From contig JAIXWL010000004.1 in assembly GCA_027491315.1 (NCBI GenBank), positions 248,001-312,000 of the forward strand: 64,000 nt of DNA, written 5' to 3'. The translations under genes and the position numbers were made by a program. The notes under the pieces are model-generated. The model was not told the DNA's origin. It did not search any database and saw only the letters and a list, made by a program, of their open reading frames with translations. Shown here piece by piece: positions 18,404 through 26,854 of the stretch (its first letter is position 1; each line of letters begins with the position of its first letter). This DNA is from Cytophagaceae bacterium (GTDB taxonomy: Bacteria; Bacteroidota; Bacteroidia; Cytophagales; Spirosomataceae).

Positions 18404-18934
18404 TTACTTTACTGCTAATCTATTTATAAGTACGTATGTTGATATGTTTTCCCTTTGTCCATAAAAATCTACTACGTAATAATAGATTCCGTCTGGAAGG
18501 AGTTTCGCATCGCTGTTTGAATTGGAACTAAGATATTCTCCGCTCCAATCATTGGTGTAGTTTTCTTTTTCAAAAACTAAATTTCCCCAGCGATTAAAAA
18601 TGCTCAGCTTATTTTTGAGCCCCGCTATTCCGTCAATAACTAGTTTATCATTCTTACCATCGCCATTTGGAGTAATTCCTTGAGGAATAATACCTATGGC
18701 TTCCATGTTTTCTGTGCGGAACTTGTTTTTGTCACCAGTAGGAATAACAAATTGCCCTTTTAAGGTAGAATCTGCTAGGATAATGGTTTTTGCTAATGAA
18801 TAGCTTTGAGATGAACGTTGACTAGTTAGAGCCTCAGCGGTAATCGTTACACACGCAGCTATACACACAAACGAGAACGTTTTGATCGCTGTACTGTAAG
18901 GTGAAATCGACTTGAGGTTGAATTTAGAATTCAT
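18404..18934 (-). CDS. Small protein with C-terminal gliding-motility sorting domain (CHU_C, T9SS type B)
   Basis: 176 residues. A hydrophobic N-terminal segment (FSFVCIAACVTITAEA) may be a signal peptide. About half the protein, from GIIPQGITPNGDGKND to the end (YVLINRLAVK), is the CHU_C/TIGR04131 domain, with SIFNRWGNLVFE and LPDGIYYYVVDF as conserved blocks. This domain normally terminates adhesins of 1000 or more residues and targets them to type IX secretion; here only ~60 residues of mature sequence precede it. It could be a deletion remnant of a large adhesin or a genuine mini-cargo. PorP/SprF follows after 4 bp. The domain closely resembles that of the 1705-residue protein at 20740-25857. 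Confidence 0.88.
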   Translation of the reverse strand: MNSKFNLKSISPYSTAIKTFSFVCIAACVTITAEALTSQRSSQSYSLAKTIILADSTLKGQFVIPTGDKNKFRTENMEAIGIIPQGITPNGDGKNDKLVIDGIAGLKNKLSIFNRWGNLVFEKENYTNDWSGEYLSSNSNSDAKLLPDGIYYYVVDFYGQRENISTYVLINRLAVK

Positions 18935-19212
18935 TTAATCTTTATTAGAACACGTTTTAATATTTCAAAAGCTAGGTTTCACAATCAAACGAACAATCAC
19001 ACCTACATGGATGGTTTGTTTGATTGGGCAGTTTTAAAAATGTTTTAAAGCAAGCGAACTAGATTTTAGCGGAATTAAAGTTTTCTGTAGTTTTAGTACA
19101 AAGTAGCTGAACCGTGAGTTAAGCTGAGAGATAGATTTTTTCATATTAATTTAGAACATTGTAGAACACTAAGCCAGAGTAAAATCCTATTTTTCTTCTC
19201 TGATTTACTCTA

Positions 19213-19220
19213 CAAAGGTA
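19213..19220 (-). promoter_or_regulatory. Putative -7 promoter element for the small CHU_C gene (TACCTTTG)
   Basis: Reads TACCTTTG on the minus strand, an exact TAnnTTTG match, 279 bp upstream of the start at 18934. If used, it implies a leader of about 270 nt. It is identical to the box at 39341-39348. No clear -33 element. Confidence 0.35.
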
Positions 19221-19678
19221 CTCTAAAGCATTAATTTAAAAAATAGAACATTGCTAATATTTGTTCTTAATTTTAAATTCAAAACAAAGTTATTGCTCAG
19301 TCTTTCAGAATGGCCTTTCGTTGATTTTTCGGCAGGTTGATTTATAAAAATTCTGTACTGTGTATCGAATTCTGTACTGCGATTTTTACTTGATTTTTTG
19401 CCAGAAATTTAAGCTTTTCTTTACAAAAGCGTCCTGGAATCATGCATTTTGCACCAATTTAGGCATTTAAACTGATAAAAAGTACAAGTATTTTTGTGAA
19501 ATTCCCTGAATCAAGTATGTAAAGTTAATTTAAAATGGCCATATTGATTGTTTCTATTTAGCATAAAAATAACCCATTTTGTAATTGAAAAATAGTTTAC
19601 AAAGCTGTTCTATCTAATGATTTTATAAAATCAAGTTAAAATAGTTTGTGAAATTAAAATTTAAATAGAAAAAGGGCA

Positions 19679-19713
19679 TAAAAAAAAGCTAGATCAAAAA
19701 TTAACCTAGCTTT
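19679..19713 (-). terminator. Rho-independent terminator of the adhesin/PorP copy 2 operon
   Basis: On the minus strand AAAGCTAG (19713-19706) pairs with CTAGCTTT (19692-19685), followed by a run of T. It ends transcription after the gene at 19749-20711. Confidence 0.8.
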
Positions 19714-19748
19714 CCACTTTTCGTTCTCTAATCTACTGTCTTAAATAT

Positions 19749-20711
19749 CTATTTCGTTTCAACGCTTTCTTTCTTCTTAAACGTGAATCTTAATGCGATT
19801 TCATGTGTTTGTGTAGTTACTTTACTAATGGCTGATATAGGTAGTTCATATACGTAACCAGCATAAAGGTTTTTTGTTGCCTGAAATCCTAAACGAATTC
19901 CATAACTATCACTTTTTCTGTAACTAAGCCCTAAATCAAACCTCTCGCGGATACGGCTATTTATGTTGATATCATAACTTAAAGGTACATCGGTAGCTAT
20001 GCGAAATAATGCACTTGGATATAAGGTAACTTGTGATCCTAGACGCACTTTTGTACCCACCATGGTGTAGTAGTAATCCACATCTTTATAGGCTCCAGAA
20101 GCTGTTCCAAAATCATATTTAAGTACCCTTGGTTGAGAAACACTTAAAAATAATCCGTCTCCTTTAGAGAAGCGTAGTCCCCAACCGGTATTGAATTTTA
20201 AACCGCTTGAAATGTCTTCTTGGAAATTATCATCACCGCCGTGTGTTAAACGGATGGCAGACCACTCAATGGCCAAATTAGCTAATCCTCCACGGATACC
20301 ACCAGACATCGTCCACTTGTCGTTTAAGGCCACATGGTAAGCAAAATCAGCACTGATGTTCGTCATTTTAATTGGGCCTGCTTGGTCCATTAATGCAATT
20401 ACACCAATACCTTTATTCTCTCCCCATTTTTGGTTTAGACTTGCGGCAAAGGTAGTTGGTGCTCCTTCGAAGCCTACCCACTGACGTCTATTTATAACCG
20501 TGATGTCAGATACTTCTGATGATCCTACATGAGCAGGAGTAACGATTTGAGGGTTAAAGCGATATAAACTGTACATCGTTTCAATTTGCCCTTTAGATTC
20601 GTATGAACAAACGCCTAATAACATCGCTACTAGGGTAGTCATCAACATACCCTTTACAGGTATGTTGATGAGCTTAGAGATGTTTGAGATACTATATTGT
20701 TTCGTATTCAT
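19749..20711 (-). CDS. PorP/SprF family type IX secretion membrane protein, copy 2
   Basis: 320 residues. Signal region VKGMLMTTLVAMLLGVCSYESKGQ, then MYSLYRFNPQIVTPAHVGSSE and the PorP/SprF barrel (NRRQWVGFEGAPTTF, MSGGIRGGLANL, GLRFSKGDGLFLSVSQPR, YVYELPISAISKV). By eye about two thirds of residues match copy 1 at 17419-18399. It lies 28 bp after the 1705-residue CHU_C adhesin with no terminator between, so both are probably co-transcribed, as in the SprB/SprF arrangement of gliding Bacteroidota. Its likely role is secretion or anchoring of that adhesin at the cell surface. Confidence 0.93.
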   Translation of the reverse strand: MNTKQYSISNISKLINIPVKGMLMTTLVAMLLGVCSYESKGQIETMYSLYRFNPQIVTPAHVGSSEVSDITVINRRQWVGFEGAPTTFAASLNQKWGENKGIGVIALMDQAGPIKMTNISADFAYHVALNDKWTMSGGIRGGLANLAIEWSAIRLTHGGDDNFQEDISSGLKFNTGWGLRFSKGDGLFLSVSQPRVLKYDFGTASGAYKDVDYYYTMVGTKVRLGSQVTLYPSALFRIATDVPLSYDININSRIRERFDLGLSYRKSDSYGIRLGFQATKNLYAGYVYELPISAISKVTTQTHEIALRFTFKKKESVETK

Positions 20712-20739
20712 TTTTCCTTTCAGTTTTCAGTGGTGGGTC

Positions 20740-23700
20740 TTATTTAACTTTTAGTCTATTAATGAAGATGTAAGTTGATATATTTGGTTTAACACCATAG
20801 AAATCAACGATGTAGTAGTAAACCCCATCAGGAAGTAAACCATCTTTTAAAATAAACACGTTAGAGCTTTCGCCACCCCAATCATTTTTGTAGTCTTTGG
20901 TTTCGTACACAATCTCACCCCAACGGTTGAAAATGGTCAATGTATTCTTGAATCCTAAGATTCCTGGAATAATCAATTTGTCATTTTTACCGTCACCATT
21001 TGGTGAAATACCTTGTGGAATAAACGAAGGACATACATCTGGATCTAAACGATTTGGAATTCCATCATTATCACAGTCAGGTAATCCGCCGTAATCTAGA
21101 TTGTCTTCCATGATATCTAGGATACCATCGTTATCATCATCTGTATCTTGGAAATCTGGTTTACCGTCTTTGTCTGTGTCTAATGGGGTAGAAGGGTTAG
21201 CACCAGCTTCTACTTTGTCCACCACGCCATCATTATCTGAATCCAAATCACGGAAGTCTGGTGTTCCATCTTTATCCGTGTCAACTGGTACAGATGGATT
21301 AGAACCGGCTTCTATTTTATCTGGGATACCATCATTATCTGTATCAGTATCTTGGAAATCTGGATTGCCGTCAGAATCTGTATCAATTGGGTTATTCGGG
21401 TTATTACCAGCTTCTACTTTATCAGGAATGCTGTCGTTATCCGAATCCAATTCACGGAAATCTGGAATACCATCTTTGTCGGTATCAGTTGGATTGCTTG
21501 GGTTTTTACCAGCTTCCACTTTATCCGGGATACCATCATTATCCGAATCTAAGTCACGGAAATCAGGTGTACCATCCTTATCTGTATCTACAGGATTGAT
21601 TGGGTCTTTACCCGCCTCAATGCTATCTGGGATACCATCATTATCCGAGTCTAAATCGCGGTAATCAGGTGTACCATCTTTATCGGTATCTACAGGGTTG
21701 TTTGGATCTACACCTGCCTCAAATAAATCTGGGATACCATCATTGTCCGAATCGGTATCACGGAAATCTGGCGTACCATCTTTGTCCGTATCTACTGGAT
21801 TATTAGGATCAGCACCTGCCTCTATTTTATCCGGGATACCATCATTATCAGAATCAAGATCACGGAAATCAGGTGTACCATCATTATCTGTATCTACTGG
21901 ATTATTTGGATCAGCACCAGCTTCAATTTTATCTGGGATACCATCGTTGTCAGAATCTAAATCCCTGAAATCAGGTGTGCCATCTTTATCTGTGTCAACA
22001 GGGTTATTTGGATCAGCACCGGCTTCAATTTTATCCGGAATACCGTCATTATCTGAATCTAAATCGCGGTAATCAGGCGTACCATCTTTGTCTGTATCCA
22101 CTGGATTATTTGGATCAGCACCAGCTTCTATTTTATCTGGGATACCATCATTATCTGAATCGATATCTCTGAAATCAGGTGTACCATCTTTATCCGTATC
22201 AACTGGATTAGTTGGATCAGCACCCGCTTCTACTTTATCAGGTATACCGTCATTGTCTGAATCTAAATCACGGAAGTCAGGTGTACCGTCTTTATCTGTA
22301 TCCACTGGATTAGTAGGATCAGCACCCGCTTCTATCTTGTCAGGGATGCCATCATTATCAGAATCTAAATCCTCAAAGTCTTTAGCTCCGTCATTATCTG
22401 TATCTACTGGTGAGTTACATGAAACAGCTTCTAAGGCATCTGGGATACCATCATTATCTGAATCAAGATCACGGAAGTTAGGTTTGTCATCACCATCGAT
22501 GTCACCGCCTAATTCAACTCGATCAGGAATACAATCATTGTCAGAATCTAAATCTAAGAAGTCTGGAGATCCGTCTTTGTCTGTGTCAATCACAGCAACA
22601 TATTGTCCGCGATCATCCCAACCATCTCCATTACCATCATTTAAGTTGGTACATGTAGCACATTTGTTCTTACCTTCCCAAGCATCTGGAATGGTATCAC
22701 CATCTGAATCTAGATCTAGGTAATTAGGGATTTTATCTCCATCATTATCTCCGTCTCTTTCATCACTATCTCCTAACCAATCACCGTCAGAATCTAAATC
22801 GCGGTAGTTAGGACGACCATCTCCATCTGGATCTGCGGTTAATTCTTTGCTATCTAATAAAGAATCACCGTCTGAATCTAAATCTAAATAATCAGGCGTA
22901 CCGTCTTTATCTGTATCTGGAATTGGAGCAGGATTAGACTCTAAGAAATCGGCTAAACCGTTTTTGTTAGCATCTATGAACGCGCCATTTACATCTACGC
23001 GACCATTGTAATTCGGGTCAATCACACCACGTCTTGAATCGGTTGCTTCCCATGCATCTAAGATAGAATCACCATCAGAATCAAGATCTAAGTAGTTTGG
23101 AATACCATCACCATCGCGGTCAGAATTTTTTTCTGTACTATCTAAGATACCATCATTATCAGAATCTAAATCTAAGTAGTTTGGAATACCGTCGCCATCA
23201 GAGTCAATGTTTTTCTCGATGCTATCTGGGATACCATCATTATCTGAATCTGGATCTTGGAAGTTTGGTAGACCGTCAGAATCGTAATCTTGGCAGTTAG
23301 GACCACCAGAAGCACATTCTACGCTGTTTGGTAGACCGTCATTATCACAGTCATTGGCTCCGAAAATCACATAACTTGGAGATCCAATAGCTGGAGGATT
23401 TCCACCTGCACCACCCACACAATAGTTAAGCGGTTGCGGATCAGTACCATTATTAGTTCCGTCACCATCACAATCGGTATTTCTCCAAGTCAAGGTCGTA
23501 TTCGCAAAAATTTGACTTGCAGGATTATAAGAACATCCATCATTTGGATTAGTTCCGTCAAGGGCTTCTTGCGCATCTGAAACTCCGTCACCATCAGTAT
23601 CTAATGGCGTTGGGGCGTTCACTACAATGGTAAAGGTATTAGATACAACACTTCCACCTGAATTAGTGGCAGTTACAGTGAAACTACTTATAGAAGTTAC

Positions 23701-25857
23701 AGCAGTAGGAGTACCGGTAATTTTTCCGTCAACTGTACTGAAAGATAAACCTGCTGGAAGTGTTCCACTTGTTAAAGCATAAGATACCACATTACCTGTA
23801 ACCGAAGGATTCAGCGATGGAATCGCAGTACCTACTGTATATACATTAGTAGTATTATAGGTTAATCCTGTAGGTGCTGGGTCATTAACAGTAATACTAA
23901 ATGTGTTGGAAACCGCATCACCACCTGCATTAGTAGCTGTTACAGTAAAGTTTCTTAAAGCAGTAACTGCCGTTGGAGTTCCTGTAATTTTACCATCTGC
24001 AGTATTAAAGCTTAAACCACTTGGTAAAGTACCTGATGTTAATGCATAAGTGTCAACCGTACCTGTTACAGCAGGGTTAAGCGAGGGAATCGCTGTACCG
24101 ACTGTGTAAACATTAGGTGTATTATAAGATAAACCAGTAGGAGCTGGTGGGGCTGTAGCAATTACGGTAATAGAAAAAGTATTAGATAGAATACTTCCAC
24201 CCGTGTTGGTTGCCGTTACAGTGAAATTTCTTATGGCTGTAACTGCCGTTGGAGTACCTGTGATTTTACCATTTGCCGTGTTGAACGATAATCCATCAGG
24301 TAAAGTTCCTGAAGTTAAGGCGTAGGAAACTACATTCCCTGTTACCGAAGGATCTAAGGAGGTAATCGCATTGTTTACTACATAAACTCGTGGTGTTGGG
24401 TAGCTTAAATTGCTAGGAGCTACATCGTTTACTGTTATAGTAAAGGTATTAGACACGGTACTACCGCCTGAATTTGTTGCCGTAACAGTAAAGCTTCTTA
24501 ACGCTGTAACTGTTGTTGGAGTACCTGTAATTTTACCATCAACTGTGCTAAAAGATAATCCAGCAGGCAATGTTCCTGAGGTTAATGCATAAGAAACTAC
24601 ATTACCTGTAACTGAAGGATTAAGCGAAGTAATGGCTGAGCCCGCAGTATATACATTAGTCGTATTATAAGTTAATCCTGTTGGTGCTACATCATTTACC
24701 GTGATAGAAAATGTGTTGGATGTAGTGCTTCCTAAGGCATTGGTCGCTGTTACCGTAAAGTTTCTTAATGCGGTAACTGCTGTAGGAGTTCCAGTAATTT
24801 TACCATTTGCTGTGTTAAATGATAAACCGGTTGGTAAGGTACCCGAAGCTAGTGCATAGGAAACAACTGGTCCTGTTACCGTAAGTGGATCAAGGGAAGT
24901 AATGGCGGATCCAACAGTATAAACATTAGGAGTTGGATAAGTTAAATTACTTGGAGCTGTTTCATTGTCGAGGATTGAAACAACCGTTGTATTGGTTACA
25001 ATGGCTGCGTTAACAGCGTCCGCAATTACAATATTGAATGTCTCTGTTCCTTCCGCTAATAAATCATCTAAAACGGGTACTGTGATAGTTTTGGAAGATT
25101 CTCCAATAGCAAATGTTAAGGTACCGCTAGTATTGGTATAATCCGTTCCATTGGTAGCTGTTCCACCAGAAGTGGTATAATTTACCGTAGTGGCAACCGT
25201 TGCAGCTGCACTTAACGTCACTGTGGATACAGCATTTACTCCTGCTACAGTTTCTGTTACACTAAGTGTAGAGGTAATGTTAAGTTTAGGCTGGGCTGCT
25301 AGGTAATCATTTAAACTTGATAACATTTGAGCTGGTGTAGCAGCATTTCCAGAAACTTCTCCAGCAACTAAATTTAATATTTGACCATTAAATGTCAAAC
25401 CTATGGCACTAGTAGCTAAGATGTTATAGTTTCCAGATGTAGTTGCAATGGTTACGTTGGTTCCCGTGGCAGGTCTAAAAACTATGGTTCTAATTGTTGC
25501 TCCCTGCGTTTCACGCCAATTTAAGAAGCCAGCAATAGAATGACTTACATTGTTGTTGTCTGTGAAAGTAACAGTTCCAGGTAAATCATTTCCTTGCAAT
25601 TCAAAAACGTTAGAACTTGAATTTTGCCCAAATGATAACTTGGTAATTCCACTAGTAGATGTAGCAAATGCCCCAGTAGCGTTGGGTTGGTTATTCGTAT
25701 TTGCTCCAATGAAACCATTGTTGAAGGATACAGACACAAAACCTGCCAAGGCAGGTGTGGCTGCTGAAAGTGAGATTAAAAAGGTGGCTAAAAATAAAAT
25801 CTTCAACAGGAAGGGTCGTTTTTTAGCCTCTTTGTTTGAGTTGAGGTTTTTGTGCAT
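20740..25857 (-). CDS. Giant repeat adhesin: Calx-beta, five putative-Ig repeats, thrombospondin type 3 calcium repeats, CHU_C sorting domain
   Basis: 1705 residues. Signal peptide ends near ATPALA (~residue 38). An N-terminal unassigned beta domain (~40-190) is followed by a Calx-beta domain (~195-300, LDDLLAEGTETFNIVI) and five ~85-residue putative-Ig (He_PIG-like) repeats (~300-740, each with SGTLPxGLSF and GKITGTPT). A thrombospondin type 3-like calcium-binding region (~750-1600) is built of DxDxDG motifs, including twelve regular 34-residue units. The C-terminal CHU_C domain (IPQGISPNGDGKND to INRLKVK) directs type IX secretion. It is therefore a surface adhesin or cell-wall-spanning rod stiffened by Ca2+. 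PorP/SprF copy 2 follows. Upstream lies an 18-bp poly-A tract (26179-26196). Confidence 0.95.
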   Translation of the reverse strand: MHKNLNSNKEAKKRPFLLKILFLATFLISLSAATPALAGFVSVSFNNGFIGANTNNQPNATGAFATSTSGITKLSFGQNSSSNVFELQGNDLPGTVTFTDNNNVSHSIAGFLNWRETQGATIRTIVFRPATGTNVTIATTSGNYNILATSAIGLTFNGQILNLVAGEVSGNAATPAQMLSSLNDYLAAQPKLNITSTLSVTETVAGVNAVSTVTLSAAATVATTVNYTTSGGTATNGTDYTNTSGTLTFAIGESSKTITVPVLDDLLAEGTETFNIVIADAVNAAIVTNTTVVSILDNETAPSNLTYPTPNVYTVGSAITSLDPLTVTGPVVSYALASGTLPTGLSFNTANGKITGTPTAVTALRNFTVTATNALGSTTSNTFSITVNDVAPTGLTYNTTNVYTAGSAITSLNPSVTGNVVSYALTSGTLPAGLSFSTVDGKITGTPTTVTALRSFTVTATNSGGSTVSNTFTITVNDVAPSNLSYPTPRVYVVNNAITSLDPSVTGNVVSYALTSGTLPDGLSFNTANGKITGTPTAVTAIRNFTVTATNTGGSILSNTFSITVIATAPPAPTGLSYNTPNVYTVGTAIPSLNPAVTGTVDTYALTSGTLPSGLSFNTADGKITGTPTAVTALRNFTVTATNAGGDAVSNTFSITVNDPAPTGLTYNTTNVYTVGTAIPSLNPSVTGNVVSYALTSGTLPAGLSFSTVDGKITGTPTAVTSISSFTVTATNSGGSVVSNTFTIVVNAPTPLDTDGDGVSDAQEALDGTNPNDGCSYNPASQIFANTTLTWRNTDCDGDGTNNGTDPQPLNYCVGGAGGNPPAIGSPSYVIFGANDCDNDGLPNSVECASGGPNCQDYDSDGLPNFQDPDSDNDGIPDSIEKNIDSDGDGIPNYLDLDSDNDGILDSTEKNSDRDGDGIPNYLDLDSDGDSILDAWEATDSRRGVIDPNYNGRVDVNGAFIDANKNGLADFLESNPAPIPDTDKDGTPDYLDLDSDGDSLLDSKELTADPDGDGRPNYRDLDSDGDWLGDSDERDGDNDGDKIPNYLDLDSDGDTIPDAWEGKNKCATCTNLNDGNGDGWDDRGQYVAVIDTDKDGSPDFLDLDSDNDCIPDRVELGGDIDGDDKPNFRDLDSDNDGIPDALEAVSCNSPVDTDNDGAKDFEDLDSDNDGIPDKIEAGADPTNPVDTDKDGTPDFRDLDSDNDGIPDKVEAGADPTNPVDTDKDGTPDFRDIDSDNDGIPDKIEAGADPNNPVDTDKDGTPDYRDLDSDNDGIPDKIEAGADPNNPVDTDKDGTPDFRDLDSDNDGIPDKIEAGADPNNPVDTDNDGTPDFRDLDSDNDGIPDKIEAGADPNNPVDTDKDGTPDFRDTDSDNDGIPDLFEAGVDPNNPVDTDKDGTPDYRDLDSDNDGIPDSIEAGKDPINPVDTDKDGTPDFRDLDSDNDGIPDKVEAGKNPSNPTDTDKDGIPDFRELDSDNDSIPDKVEAGNNPNNPIDTDSDGNPDFQDTDTDNDGIPDKIEAGSNPSVPVDTDKDGTPDFRDLDSDNDGVVDKVEAGANPSTPLDTDKDGKPDFQDTDDDNDGILDIMEDNLDYGGLPDCDNDGIPNRLDPDVCPSFIPQGISPNGDGKNDKLIIPGILGFKNTLTIFNRWGEIVYETKDYKNDWGGESSNVFILKDGLLPDGVYYYIVDFYGVKPNISTYIFINRLKVK
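21187..22410 (-). repeat. In-frame tandem 102-bp repeat (12 units) in the adhesin gene
   Basis: Twelve head-to-tail 102-bp units encode 34-residue thrombospondin type 3-like repeats, each starting Pro-x-Asp-Thr-Asp (e.g. PVDTDKDG) and containing DLDSDNDGIPD and an EAGxxP spacer. A thirteenth unit (21085-21186) is degenerate. Middle units are nearly identical in protein, so copy number may vary by recombination and is prone to misassembly. Confidence 0.95.
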
Positions 25858-26854
25858 ACAATATAATTTAGTTAACTATTTGGTTAATGAAATAGTAGGG
25901 TTTGAGAATAAAACCCGGGCCTTGCTTGCGCAAGGACTTCATTACCATTGGGAAGACTTATTGAGAAAAATTAGATTGCGCCAGAAGGCTAAATAGACAA
26001 AAATGTCAAAACAAAACGGTCTAGAACGATGAACGTCTGGTTTAATTTAAGTTTATTAGAACAAGGAGTAATCTGTTTTTAATCAAAAGAAATCCTAATT
26101 GGGGTTTTCTTCGATGCGAAATAACTTCAAATTGTTGCCAAATTATAATTGTTACCTACTAATAAAGTTTCCAATTACAAAAAAAAAAAAAAAAAAGTGC
26201 GCTGGGTGTTTTTAAAGCCAAGGTCCGAAAATTGACCTGATCGATAATTTTTCGGGTCGAAATTTGAAAATGTTTACTAAGCTGATTTGGCCGTAAAAAC
26301 AAGCTAAGTTTAATTGATGTAAATAATAGTTTAAAATTGATTTAACTTTACAATTTTTCTTTAAATTACATAAGTAATTGATAATGAATTAGTTGTGCGT
26401 ATATTTTTAAAAATGTAGATTTGATTTTTTTGAATATTTTTTTACAATTTATGTTTGTTCATATTCAGTAAATATTCATCCCCTGTTTATGCCTGTTAAT
26501 CTCAATTATTTAATAGAAATAGAAATATCCATCGCTAAAGTTACAACTTAGCCTAAATTGCCTTCCTCCGTTTTTATCCTCCTGAAAGTAGCTACCATTT
26601 TAAATAACTATGTTCTATGTATGAATTATCTTGATTCCAAATCATTAAAATCGGACTTAGAAAAATTTATGTTTTCGTGCCTAAGTTCGAGTTTAGGTTT
26701 TCGGTAAAATTGTTACATGACTTATTAACTTGATTCCTATTTATCTATCAAAGTAGTAGTTACCTGCTTTATTACATCCAAACTATTGGATTTTTGGGTA
26801 AAAATAAATTAATAGAGTATATTGAGAATCAATTCTAAACCTTCAAAATTTAAC
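25858..26854. other. Long AT-rich intergenic region between divergent adhesin and PqaA-like genes
   Basis: About 1 kb without a supportable gene. It contains the palindrome CTTGCGCAAG (25925-25934), the poly-A tract at 26179-26196, and an imperfect inverted repeat CCGAAAATT/AATTTTTCGG around 26224-26256. It must hold the promoters of both flanking genes, but no exact TAnnTTTG element was recognised near either start. Confidence 0.6.
26179..26196. repeat. Homopolymeric A tract, 18 bp
   Basis: Eighteen consecutive A (T on the adhesin coding strand), about 320 bp upstream of the adhesin start. Such tracts are slippage-prone. It stands out even in this AT-rich spacer. Confidence 0.9.

Larger units (their letters stand above)
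18935..19748. other. Long AT-rich intergenic region upstream of the CHU_C/PorP copy 1 pair
   Basis: 814 bp without a supportable gene. It holds the terminator of the PorP copy 2 gene (19679-19713), a minus-strand TACCTTTG promoter-like box (19213-19220), and two of the three local copies of TAGAACATTG (19152-19161 and 19244-19253); the third overlaps the PorP copy 1 start (18392-18401). Otherwise nothing recognisable is seen. Confidence 0.7.

Noticed and set aside
21101-22723. Long plus-strand open frames over the adhesin repeat region
   Set aside because: They are antisense shadows of the 102-bp repeat; the translation is a low-complexity Ser/Pro/Gly pattern with no independent start or family.
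25550-25996. 148-codon plus-strand frame at the adhesin 5' end
   Set aside because: It is mostly antisense to the adhesin signal region and then runs into intergenic DNA; no recognisable family or start signal.
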